Shown: positions 8,149 to 17,700 of the stretch, one piece after another
Layout: every line of letters begins with the position of its first letter
How positions within the stretch are numbered: the first letter of the stretch is position 1
DNA from: Legionellaceae bacterium
Lineage (GTDB): Bacteria; Pseudomonadota; Gammaproteobacteria; Legionellales; Legionellaceae
DNA length: 64,000 nt
NCBI GenBank assembly: GCA_030695645.1
Contig: JAUYQG010000192.1
Span: 1-64,000, forward strand
Direction: 5' to 3'
The notes under the pieces: model-generated
The model's input: only the letters and a program-made list of their open reading frames with translations
What the model was told of the DNA's origin: nothing
Databases searched by the model: none
Made by a program: the position numbers and the translations under genes

Positions 8149-9990
8149 CTAATCTAAAGGGAATTCCCTTTGCCAATTTAAGGTTTCATTCCACTGAGGC
8201 TGATCTCTTTTTGTTAAAATACAATTGCCGACAATAAGAAAATCCATTGCAGTTCGCATGAAGCAGGTATATGCGTCTTTCACACTCTCAACAATAGGTT
8301 CACCACGAACATTAAACGATGTATTTACTAATACAGGGCAACCAGTAAGTTCATAAAATGCATTAATCAAATTATAAAACAAAGGATTTGTTTCTTTGTG
8401 TACCGTTTGAACTCGTGCTGAGAAATCGACATGTGTTATGGCGGGAATTGAAGACCGGACAACCTGCAACTTTTCAATTCCTTGTTTATCCTTATCAGCC
8501 TCTACGACCTGTGCTCGATGATTTTCCTTTATTTGATGCACAAATAACATATACGGACTTTTGCTGTTCATATCAAACCACTCTTGTGCATGCTCTGCAA
8601 GAACGGCTGGAGCGAATGGCCTAAACGATTCGCGATTTTTAATTTTTAAATTCATACGACTTTGCATATGATGATCTCTAGGATCACCAATAATTGACCT
8701 AGAGCCTAATGAACGAGGTCCGAACTCCATACGACCCTGAAACCAGCCAATCACATGCCCTTTGGTGAGTAACTCAGAAACATTACTAATTAAGCCCTCA
8801 GAATCTGTAAGCACAAAGTGTGCTTTCAATTCCTTTAATACATTCATTACATGTTCATCTGTATAGGCAGTTCCAAGATAGCTTCCATTCATCTCATCGT
8901 GAACTGATACCTCTCTGGTATTATTCTTTTGCGAATACCATCCCTCCAAAGCAGCGCCTAAAGCACCACCTGAATCACCAGCGGCAGGCTGAACCCAAAT
9001 GAAATCAAATAAACCACTTTCAGCAAGCTTACCGTTACTCACACAATTTAAAGCAACGCCACCAGATAAACAAAGCTTTTTTAGCCCCGTTTCTTGCTGC
9101 AGATTTTTAGCTATTAAAAACACGACTTGTTCTAAAACAGCTTGTATGGATGCAGCTAGGTCAAACTCTCGTTGCGTAATTAATGATTCGGATTTTCGTG
9201 GGGGACCATCGAATAATTGATTAAATTTTTCTGAAATAATACAATCCCCTACTGCATAATCAAAATAGTCCATGTTCAACCAGAAACTTCCATCGTCATT
9301 AATTTCGATAACGTTACTAATTATTTTGTCATAATAGATAGGATTGCCGTAAGGTGCCAGTCCCATTAATTTATACTCACCTGAATCCACTTTAAAACCA
9401 CAGAAATAGGTAAACGCAGAGTATAATAATCCTAATGAGTGAGGAAAATGAATTTCCCAGAGCGGCGTGAGCGTATTATCTTGTCCTATCCAGGCTGAAG
9501 TAGTAGCCCATTCTCCAACGCCATCAATGCACAAAACGGCAGCTTCATTAAACGGACTTGGATAAAAAGCTGATGCTGCATGTGATTTATGATGAGGGAT
9601 ATAGTCTATTGGGGGGATCTGGTGCGCATCAAACCCGGTGGCAATAAATTCATTCTTTATCATTGATTTAACATGATACTTGTTAAAAAGCCAATTAGGA
9701 ATATCATCCTTAAAATTTCTGAATCCTTTAAACCCAAAATTAAGATAAGTAGCTAAAATTCGATTAAATTTTATTGATGGATTTTCATAATAATAAATAT
9801 GATTTATATCAGTGAGAGTTATATTTTGATTTTTAAGGCAAAATTCTATAGATTTTATCGGAAAATTTTTATCCTGTTTTATTCTTGAAAATCGTTCCTC
9901 TTGAACCGCAGTAACAATTTTTCCATTTTTCAATAGTACTGCGGCACTATCATGATAAAAGCAAGAAAGACCAAGAATATAATTTTCCAT
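8149..9990 (-). CDS. O-carbamoyltransferase (NodU/CmcH/SxtI family)
   Basis: This 613-aa enzyme transfers a carbamoyl group from carbamoyl phosphate, via carbamoyl-AMP, to a hydroxyl of a sugar or small molecule. The N-terminal ASKHA-like domain begins ILGLSCFYHDSAAVLL and includes EERFSRIK, the metal-binding HHKSHAASAF and DGVGEWATTS, and GEYKLMGLAPYG. The C-terminal YrdC-like domain contains GRMEFGPRSLGSRSI and ESFRPFAPAVL, the block typical of NodU and TobZ. Length matches the family. It heads a five-gene run on the minus strand. A lipopolysaccharide O-antigen, a capsule or a diffusible metabolite are all possible acceptors; no glycosyltransferase is nearby, which makes a small molecule somewhat more likely. 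Confidence 0.92.
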   Translation of the reverse strand: MENYILGLSCFYHDSAAVLLKNGKIVTAVQEERFSRIKQDKNFPIKSIEFCLKNQNITLTDINHIYYYENPSIKFNRILATYLNFGFKGFRNFKDDIPNWLFNKYHVKSMIKNEFIATGFDAHQIPPIDYIPHHKSHAASAFYPSPFNEAAVLCIDGVGEWATTSAWIGQDNTLTPLWEIHFPHSLGLLYSAFTYFCGFKVDSGEYKLMGLAPYGNPIYYDKIISNVIEINDDGSFWLNMDYFDYAVGDCIISEKFNQLFDGPPRKSESLITQREFDLAASIQAVLEQVVFLIAKNLQQETGLKKLCLSGGVALNCVSNGKLAESGLFDFIWVQPAAGDSGGALGAALEGWYSQKNNTREVSVHDEMNGSYLGTAYTDEHVMNVLKELKAHFVLTDSEGLISNVSELLTKGHVIGWFQGRMEFGPRSLGSRSIIGDPRDHHMQSRMNLKIKNRESFRPFAPAVLAEHAQEWFDMNSKSPYMLFVHQIKENHRAQVVEADKDKQGIEKLQVVRSSIPAITHVDFSARVQTVHKETNPLFYNLINAFYELTGCPVLVNTSFNVRGEPIVESVKDAYTCFMRTAMDFLIVGNCILTKRDQPQWNETLNWQREFPLD

Positions 9991-10117
9991 ATGATTTTTT
10001 CAACTGCCTGTAAAAATTGCGTCAACTATATTCTAGAACACGTTAATTGTCCATTCTGTTCGAATAAAAAATTATTAATCAATTTATTTATTAAGCACAA
10101 CGAGCCATTGGTGATGT

Positions 10118-10302
10118 TAAGGAACGGGCCAGAAATAACGTCCCATTCTTGCACTAAATCTAGGCATAATCTTGACGCGTTCTTCACTCACAAAAGCCCA
10201 ATGTACCGCAAGTACACCGTCACTTTTGTTCGCTTCAGAACGCGTCAAGATTATGCCTAGATTTAGTGCAAGAATGGGACGTTATTTCTGGCCCGTTCCT
10301 AA
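10118..10302. repeat. Large palindromic element, about 185 bp, copy 1
   Basis: Two near-perfect arms of about 64 bp (AAGGAACGGGCC outward, GACGCGTTC inward) flank a 55-bp loop that contains its own hairpins (ACAAAAG/CTTTTGT and TGTAC/GTACA). The same element is at 38951-39136 with the loop in the opposite orientation. The whole unit could fold as one long hairpin. It separates the carbamoyltransferase promoter region from the permease promoter. Confidence 0.9.
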
Positions 10303-10331
10303 ATTAACCATTTCGGTCGGAGCAATTGACA

Positions 10332-10360
10332 TTGACATCAAATGCAAATCATGGTACCAT
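10332..10360 (+). promoter_or_regulatory. Probable sigma-70 promoter for the permease gene
   Basis: TTGACA at 10332-10337 is followed after 17 bp by TACCAT at 10355-10360, about 20 bp before the first start codon of the permease gene. A second TTGACA overlaps six bases upstream. The match is by inspection. Confidence 0.5.
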
Positions 10361-10379
10361 TTTGGTTTAAGTTTGTGCA

Positions 10380-11585
10380 ATGGATGGGCCCATGTCACGT
10401 TCTAAATTGATTGGTGGGATATTATTAATTGTTGGAACGTCAATTGGCGGGGGGATGCTGGCTTTGCCGGTGTCTATGGCCGCGGTGGGTATGACTAACT
10501 CGATTTTCTTTTTGTTTTTCTGTTGGCTGGTGATGACCGGTGGTGCTTTATTGATTTTAGAAGTCAATATCCGTTTGCCATCAGGTAGTAATATGGTCAC
10601 TATGGCTAAATCAACACTCGGTATGCCAGGTCAAATTCTGGCTTGGGTCACCTGTCTTTTTTTATTATATACGTTGTTATCCGCTTATATTTCAGGGGGT
10701 AGTGATGTGTTGAATAGTTTATTGCAGCAAGCCCATATTTATGTCCCCACCTGGTTAACGTCGATTTTGTTCACGGGTTTGTTCAGTTTGGTGATTTATA
10801 ATGGTATTAATACGGTTGATTACGTCAATCGTGGTTTGATGTTTGGTAAATTAGGGGTGTATTTGATCCTGGTTTTAATTATTAGCCCCCATGTGCACGC
10901 TGTGAATTTGAGCCAAGGTTCTTTGCCAGCCATTACCAGTAGCTTGATGATTTTAATAACCTCGTTTAGTTTTGCCTCCATAGTACCGAGTTTACGTGAA
11001 TATTTTGCAGATGATATCCGATTATTACGCCAGGCCATTATTTTTGGATCGTTGATTCCGTTGATCTGTTATATTGTTTGGATGGTCGTCATCATGGGCG
11101 TGGTCGAGCGAGAGGGGCACCATGGCTTGATGGCGTTGATGAGCAGTGATCATGCGACCAGTGGTTTAACCGCTGCGTTGAGTCATGCTGTACATAACCG
11201 ATGGATTCACGGGTTTTTTGAATTTTTCACCTCCATTTGTATTATTACGGCGTTCTTGGGTGTCTCGCTCGGTCTGTTTGATTTTTTAGCGGATGGTTTT
11301 AAGCTGAAGAAAAAGGGGCATCAAGGTATAAGCGTACTGGCATTAACGTTTTTACCTCCGCTAGGGGTTGTGTTGGTCAATCCTGGTATCTATTTGCATG
11401 CATTGAGTTATGCCGGTGTCTGTTGCGTTATTTTCTTGTTGTTATTGCCTACTCTCATGGCGTGGAAAGGCCGTAAGTTAGTCACTGAACCGGATTACAT
11501 CGCCTTTATTCCAGGTGGACAAATTGGCTTGGCTTTGATGGGATGTATAGCCGTCGGGTTACTGAGTGTGGCGATGTTATCTTAG
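10380..11585 (+). CDS. Aromatic amino acid permease (HAAAP, TyrP/Mtr-like)
   Basis: This 401-aa membrane protein has about eleven hydrophobic helices. The first helix carries GTSIGGGMLALP, the unwound substrate-binding signature of the hydroxy/aromatic amino acid permease family (TyrP, Mtr, TnaB). It would import tyrosine, tryptophan or phenylalanine with protons. Starts at 10380 (MDGP) and 10392 (MSRSKL) are both possible; neither has a strong Shine-Dalgarno sequence, and the predicted leader is short. Several paralogues of this family are usual in amino-acid-dependent Legionellales. Confidence 0.85.
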   Translation: MDGPMSRSKLIGGILLIVGTSIGGGMLALPVSMAAVGMTNSIFFLFFCWLVMTGGALLILEVNIRLPSGSNMVTMAKSTLGMPGQILAWVTCLFLLYTLLSAYISGGSDVLNSLLQQAHIYVPTWLTSILFTGLFSLVIYNGINTVDYVNRGLMFGKLGVYLILVLIISPHVHAVNLSQGSLPAITSSLMILITSFSFASIVPSLREYFADDIRLLRQAIIFGSLIPLICYIVWMVVIMGVVEREGHHGLMALMSSDHATSGLTAALSHAVHNRWIHGFFEFFTSICIITAFLGVSLGLFDFLADGFKLKKKGHQGISVLALTFLPPLGVVLVNPGIYLHALSYAGVCCVIFLLLLPTLMAWKGRKLVTEPDYIAFIPGGQIGLALMGCIAVGLLSVAMLS

Positions 11586-11718
11586 GTATGTGGACTGAAA
11601 AAACGCAACGAATTGGTATCCGGTCACAATCGCCGGTCGCACAATGAGTCCTCGCTACGTACCGCGGACTAATTTCCCCTCCACCACGGCAAGGTCATAA
11701 ACAAAAGAGATAAAGGGA

Positions 11719-13200
11719 TTAAGGCGTAAAAACCCGGACACAACGTACCCGTCTCGTAGAAACCTTTGTTGCACTGTTTTGGCTGCTATTAGCGAATTGC
11801 TGAGCCCACGCGTTAGTACTACTTATCTCTGTAGAGCTCCAATAACCAGCGCTAGAAAATCCACCGATAGTAGTTCGGTTGGTATACAGACAATTAAGCT
11901 GACCTGAGGAAGTCGTGTTATTTCCAGCAGGCAAAAACCAATCATTGTAACAAGTGTTTCCTGACCCACAAGGGGTGTTGCCTTGTGAATCAACTTCATA
12001 CTCACTACATAACCCTGCCGCGTAAGTTGACCCAGCCCCTAAAGTAGCGACAATCGTCGTGGTATTCGCGGCACCGTCGGAGGTGCTTATTGCGTTCGTG
12101 GTTGTGTCAGATCCACCCCATTGTATACTCGTACTATTATCCGCGGTCGCTGCAATCAGATTGTTCAAGCTACCATTGAGACAAGCAATCGTCCCACCGT
12201 AAGCCGATTGCCCAACTGCCGTGGTCAGATACGTGAAACCATTGGTACTCGTCGCACTGCCACTAGTAGCGGTTGCAATCACAACGTCCACAGCGCCCGT
12301 AGCATGCGCAGGTGTCACGGCAGTCGCGCTGGTTGAGCTCACTACATTTAAACTGGTCGCGGCTGTACCGCCAAATGTAAGGCTTGTAGCGCCTGTAAAT
12401 CCAGTGCCGGTTAACGTGACTCCCGTTCCGCCTGAAGCAGGACCTGACAGTGGGCTCACTGTATCTATCGTGATGCCCGCATCAATCTGTATCACTGCCG
12501 TCACGGCATTCGTGTTACTCCCTTGAATCGGAAAACTCGTTTGTGATACAACCGTACTTCCCGGTGTGTACGTCAGCGTACAGCTTGACTGAGGTGCAAC
12601 ACTTGCGCACGTATTGCCTGTTTCAGTCACATTCCCATCCAGTGCTGTCCCCATGAAATTAGTCGTGATGTTCGTCGCGGCTACAATCAATGAGGTGTTG
12701 TTAATCGTTAAGGTTTCTGTGGGGCCATTCGTGGTTAGCGTCAGCGGTGAACCCGTCACCGTTATCGTCGCATCTGTAATCGCTGAGGCTTGTGTAATAT
12801 GAAGAATATCACTTGATGCAGGACGGTAACATTGCAATGTCGAACCTTGTTCACAGACTATCGGCCCATCATTAACCGGGTAGGTTAATTGACTGCCATT
12901 CACTTGCAGCGATAACGTGCATGATGCCTTAGCTGTAAGAATAAATGGATTGCCGCAAATCCCTAATCCTGTAGTTGTTTGCGTAATCCCTTGTATCGAC
13001 TGCATGCTAAGCGTATGCACCCTACTCGATTGATTCGTGACAGTATATTGTACTGTCGTTGTATCATTCGAAGGCACCGAAAGTGTCGTCGTTGTTAAGG
13101 GCGTGAAGGTCCATAATGGCGCACCAGCATAAGATAACGTTGTAATGGTCAACAAAAAAACCATCAGTATATTGTTTTTAATCAATTGAATCCCTTTCAT
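11719..13200 (-). CDS. Exported IPT/TIG and DUF1566 protein
   Basis: This 493-aa protein opens with a signal peptide (IKNNILMVFLLTITTLSYAG). It continues with Thr/Ser-rich beta-sandwich segments carrying paired Cys, then an IPT/TIG domain near residues 245-325 (TIDTVSPLSGPASGG, GTGFTGATSLTFGG), and ends in a DUF1566 (Lcl-type) domain with NDWFLPAG, GYWSSTEI and RRVRCVRV. DUF1566 domains occur in secreted adhesins such as the Legionella collagen-like protein, where they help bind glycans. Thr and Ser content is very high. It stands alone, convergent with the permease gene. It is probably a surface or periplasmic adhesin-like protein; its binding partner is unknown. Confidence 0.8.
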   Translation of the reverse strand: MKGIQLIKNNILMVFLLTITTLSYAGAPLWTFTPLTTTTLSVPSNDTTTVQYTVTNQSSRVHTLSMQSIQGITQTTTGLGICGNPFILTAKASCTLSLQVNGSQLTYPVNDGPIVCEQGSTLQCYRPASSDILHITQASAITDATITVTGSPLTLTTNGPTETLTINNTSLIVAATNITTNFMGTALDGNVTETGNTCASVAPQSSCTLTYTPGSTVVSQTSFPIQGSNTNAVTAVIQIDAGITIDTVSPLSGPASGGTGVTLTGTGFTGATSLTFGGTAATSLNVVSSTSATAVTPAHATGAVDVVIATATSGSATSTNGFTYLTTAVGQSAYGGTIACLNGSLNNLIAATADNSTSIQWGGSDTTTNAISTSDGAANTTTIVATLGAGSTYAAGLCSEYEVDSQGNTPCGSGNTCYNDWFLPAGNNTTSSGQLNCLYTNRTTIGGFSSAGYWSSTEISSTNAWAQQFANSSQNSATKVSTRRVRCVRVFTP

Positions 13201-13451
13201 AGTATTAATCCCTTACGCAAGATAGGTGAAGCATGTAAGCAAAGATACGAGTCGTAATATTGTAAGCTTATTTGGTAATATCAAAGTGAGACGACTTGGA
13301 TATAACCAACGACATCAGTCCCGTGTATTATTCCTCCTTGACCACGCGTTAAATCCACCAAAAGATCAATATTCTTTCGGAATACGAAAACAATTAATGA
13401 GTGGCTTTCCCAAAACATTGGGTATCAGCAATGGCAACAACAACTGCCACA
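13201..13451. other. Intergenic stretch, 251 bp
   Basis: This lies between the diverging start of the DUF1566 gene and the 3' end of the Cys-tail gene. No gene, hairpin or repeat is supported here. The plus-strand frame over it is the antisense of the Cys-codon tract. Confidence 0.5.
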
Positions 13452-14501
13452 TTATTCACAACACGAACAGCAAGGACAGCAGGAACAGCAAGGACAGGAG
13501 CAGCAGGCACCGCAAGGACAGCAGGCACAGCATGGACAACATGCTGTGATCGATGACCACGACGAACATGTTGAACAGTAATCATTAAATGTTGAAAAAG
13601 ATGCTAAATTGCTCAATAGATCCGTAGAATTTAAAGGATTAATGAGTTTAAACAGCTGGCGATCGATGCTAATAAACAGACTTTGCCATTTCTTTTGTAG
13701 AGTCTGAGTATTCAAACTATTCGGTAGATTTGCAAGCTTTTCTGTAATATCTAAGCGTAATGGTTTGATGAAGTTTAAGCAGTGACCCACCACGTCTTGT
13801 TTGGTGCAGGGTGTTTTTTCAGACGATGACATGAGATTTAATACATTATATTGATTTTTTTTCTTATCGACATCCATGTCCGCAATGGCATCTAAAATAT
13901 AGACACAGCGACCCAAGTATTTACCTAATAGTGAGACCGTTGCTTGTGGCAAACTGGAGACACGCTTGGCATCCTCTACGGTCATGAGTTCGTAGCATTT
14001 TTCGGTGGGTTCACATGCTCTGTCTAAATCGGTTACCTGCTCTGACTCATTCTGATGATCCTGTGCTTGATAGGCTTGCAATGAATCAAGTACCTTAAAT
14101 TCACGCAATATGGATTCCGCCTTTTTCATAATAGGGCGGTAAACTAAGGCTAAGGATTTATTTATTAATTTGGGGTCATCAATGGAATTATCGTTGATTT
14201 TAACACCACAGACGTAGCTTGAGACGGCTGCTAAAAATTTTTGATGATCAGATATCCTATTTTTTCTACCAAGAACACCACCTTTGACGCAATTGTAGCA
14301 TGCAAAAGCATGATCGTTGGATTGCTCAGTTTCAGCTAAAAGCCAATCAATCGTGACGACGTCATTGACAAGAAAAAATCTGTTCCATGCGCCAGCACCA
14401 CTGGCGGATAAGGCCGCGCATAAATTGCAATACGTTGAATCATAAAGTTTTTTGCATTCTGCCGAAACATGTCCCAAAGCGGGTTTTAATGCACCAAACA
14501 T
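13452..14501 (-). CDS. DUF5685-like protein with an extreme Cys-Cys tail
   Basis: The N-terminus MFGALKP and the YCNLCAAL segment resemble DUF5685 (recalled, not searched). The 349-aa protein is mainly helical and soluble, with scattered Cys pairs in the body (ACYNC near residue 70, CEPTEKC near residue 165). It ends in about 30 residues made almost entirely of Cys: CC pairs separated by single P, A or S, with 18 Cys in the last 29 residues. Such a tail could bind a metal cluster (Cu, Zn, Cd or Fe-S), be heavily lipidated, or be a substrate for modification. The DNA under the tail is a low-complexity run of GCAGGA/GCAAGG-like units, so tail length may vary between strains. It is monocistronic. 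Function is unknown. Confidence 0.75.
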   Translation of the reverse strand: MFGALKPALGHVSAECKKLYDSTYCNLCAALSASGAGAWNRFFLVNDVVTIDWLLAETEQSNDHAFACYNCVKGGVLGRKNRISDHQKFLAAVSSYVCGVKINDNSIDDPKLINKSLALVYRPIMKKAESILREFKVLDSLQAYQAQDHQNESEQVTDLDRACEPTEKCYELMTVEDAKRVSSLPQATVSLLGKYLGRCVYILDAIADMDVDKKKNQYNVLNLMSSSEKTPCTKQDVVGHCLNFIKPLRLDITEKLANLPNSLNTQTLQKKWQSLFISIDRQLFKLINPLNSTDLLSNLASFSTFNDYCSTCSSWSSITACCPCCACCPCGACCSCPCCSCCPCCSCCE

Positions 14502-14659
14502 TGTGAAGTCCTTTTACCATTTATGTGCTCATAAAGCATTTCGGTAATGTATAATTTGTCTTGTTCGCTGTCAAGTTGAAAGCGTTGACAGTTAGGGTTG
14601 TCTCACGATCCTTGAAGGCGTCTTTTTTAAAAACATAGTGCCTTTATAAAATTTAACGG

Positions 14660-14665
14660 TATAAT
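14660..14665 (+). promoter_or_regulatory. Possible -10 box for the carboxylase gene
   Basis: TATAAT lies 57 bp before the ATG at 14722. No good -35 box is seen at the expected spacing. AAGGAG at 14709-14714 is a strong ribosome binding site and fixes the start. Confidence 0.3.
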
Positions 14666-14721
14666 TGTCTTCAATAATGTCCTCAAAAATTTCGGGAATT
14701 TGGTTATGTAAGGAGCTTTAG

Positions 14722-17700
14722 ATGTTTAATAAAACAGTTTTGAACGTACGTAAACTTGTCGCACGAGCTATAGGTGGCACGCCGGGTATTGCTTCAGGAG
14801 ATAAGAGGGAGTTATTTACTGCCGCATCAGTTATGCATAAAACGCTTAGTCCCAGTGGTAGTAGCTCTAATATTTTAACAACATTGTCTTCAAACAAATC
14901 ATTGACACGTCCCTTTAGTTCCATTCAAAATTCTAGTTATCTCTCACCTTATGATATCAATAATATCGAAGCGCCTCTGGATTATATTGTCATCCACAAT
15001 CGCTCAAAAAATGCTGCAGACTATGCTACCCGTCAATTAAAAGATGCTTGGCCGAACTTAAAAATTATTCACGTAGTACAGGACGACCGAGATCCTATAC
15101 CTGGCTCAGATGGCGTGGTGCGAATTAAAGATTGGGCAAACATGACTCACTTTAAAGAGCAGTTCGATAAGCTCGCTGCTCAAGATTCGAGGCTCAATCA
15201 CAGCATGAAGATCGGTAAAGTCGGATTTTATTGCGTTTGGTCAGCCCCAGCTGAAAACTCCAATTGGGCAATTTCTGCAAAAAAAACAGGATTTCAATGG
15301 ATTGGTGCTAGCCCTGATAAAATGAAAGGCTTGGATAAAATTGAATATAAAAAGCGTTGTCAGGCCTTAGGAATTCCAACGGCTGATTTTGTTGAAATAC
15401 TGCCACCTGACGCATTTCTTGATAAAGAAGAGCACCTCAAAGTAATGGCTCACAATTTAGTTGATCTTTACCATGCTACTCCTGAATTGGCCGGTAAACC
15501 CGTCTTTGTCAAACACAATGAAGGAGGTGGTGGTCGAGGAACTATAAAAGTATCTGAAATGAACTTTGACAACGCCTTGGAAGCTATCCGAAAAATAATC
15601 AATGAAACAGGGGGTAATCTTAACGGTGTTTATGCCGAACAAGCCTTAGATTTAGAGGGCGCCCAATTGTTTCAAATTGAAATTGAGTGGAATGGCGCTA
15701 GCATGGCCCCAGGTGGTCGATTAGTTTGGTTTAATAAAGAAAATCAAAAGGTTCTAGAGGTAGGGTTTACTGATTCAGCCATTCGAGAAATGATTCCTCA
15801 AGAGGTGTACGAGGCGTGTCGAGCCGCGTCTCAGGAGATTTTTGTGGGCTCAGGTTATGACGGTCGTGGAACAAATGAAATTTTGATTATTAAGGATAAA
15901 TACGATAATTGGCGTTTCAAAGCGTTGGAATTGAATAAACGTATTCAAGTTGAAAATGAAGCGCTTTCTGAATTGGTTGTTGATTACACGGGGCGCGCTG
16001 TTAATGTTGCAGCGACTCAAGTGCTAACGGCGCTGGGATTACAAGCTCCAGTGGCTACTGATTTGCGTGAAAAAGGACCTGCGATTGTCGGACATGTTCG
16101 TCTTCTGTCTTGCGAAATAACGGCTACAGGTTCTGTTTATCCCGGTGGATTAGAGATTGATGGTGCAATTTACCCACAAGGTGCTAATGTACAATTTGTG
16201 AAAGGGCCTGTGTACTTAGATGCGGATCCTCAAATTGGACGGGCTTTGATCACAGCCAATACCTGGACAGAATTTTGTAATAAACTTTTAAAGTTTGCTC
16301 AAGAGTTTCAATTTTATGGTCCTAAAACAGAAACATCGACGTACTTTGATTTTCTTAGAAAATTAGCTTCTGATGCCGTATTTCGAGCAGGAAAATTGGG
16401 TTGTAATAACACCTTTAATGTATTAACCAACCCACCTGTTCTCAAAGGAAAAGTGCAAAAAATTGTTGAAGATTTATCCTATACGGCAACTCCGTTGATT
16501 ACTCACGGATATCGACCGAATGAAGGGGTAAAGGACCAACCTTATCCAACACCGGCTCAAATGAACGAATTTATCCAATTTATGGAGAATTTACGTTTTG
16601 AACGAGCACCTAATACAGAATTTTCTAGATTTTTAGTTCATAATAATTTTGATACGTATATTCAAGAATTAAAGGTTGTCTTAGCGGACCATGGTGGTGG
16701 TACGGTAACGGCTACTCGTGATGTTTGGCAGTCTATGGGTGATCAAGAATCTGCTTTAATGCAAAAGGCTTCCGTTAAAATTTCGGAAATTTTCTTTGCA
16801 GGTTCGGGCATAGGTGTTGGATTTGAAACCGGAGGCGCTCAGTATCAAGCGGCTTTGATGCGAAAATTTGATTGGATGGCCGTTTTGTTATCGGGTTGCC
16901 TGTCTAATTTACCGTCTCATTCATTGACGCGTTCAAAATGGCTGAATGGTTTAACGGTTAAATCGCCCGAAGAACAAGCGTTTGTATTCAGAACCATCGC
17001 TGGTGAGGTAACCGGATTGTATGGTCTGCCTCGGAGAATCCTACCGTTTATTCCTTGGATGCCGTATAACTTTCATGCGGGCAATCATCCTGAGCAAGAT
17101 ATTACCACTCGAGAAATGCTCAGAGCCAATTTGGCAGTTATACCGAATTGGGCATGGGATGCACGCTATACCGAAAAGCATTTCAGAGGTTGGGTAACGC
17201 GTCAAATTGATTTATTTCAACAAGAAGGCAAACCACTTTATCAAATTCGGATTAAAAATCCAGGGCAGGGTCCTCATTGGAATGTGGATGTTATTGTTAA
17301 AATGGTTCAAACGATTCGCCAGATGTTTAAGGAGCGAGGTTTGGAGGAACCCATTATATTCGTTCATAATCACGAATTTGATGGGAGAGCAGCGCATATT
17401 GGTGCTGAGGCAATTCGAGCATGTCAGCAGTTAGATTATCCTTTTTTGATTGTGGATTCAGCGCCACCGGGAACGTCACATAATTCCAATCTTATTATTT
17501 CCAAGTCATTCAACATGTCTTCAGAAGAAAAAGACCGATTACGGCATTACAATCAAGGGATGCATTTAGCTTTTAATATAACAAGACGATTTAATAACCA
17601 AAATATTACCAACAGTGTTCAAGATCCTGACTCGGAGATGGCGGGCGGTACCAATTCATCGGATCTCGCTGATGCCATCAAAATGAAGATTCCTATTCAT

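Noticed and set aside
10172-10405. 77-codon frame through the large palindrome
   Set aside because: Reads through the hairpin arms and overlaps the permease start; arises from palindrome symmetry.
12221-12802. Val/Pro/Ala-rich plus-strand frames
   Set aside because: They are antisense of the Thr/Ser-rich DUF1566 gene, a composition artefact.
13226-13549. Plus-strand frame of 107 codons over the Cys-tail gene
   Set aside because: It is the antisense of the repetitive Cys codons and has a composition (HRKDSRHS) that follows from them; no ribosome site.
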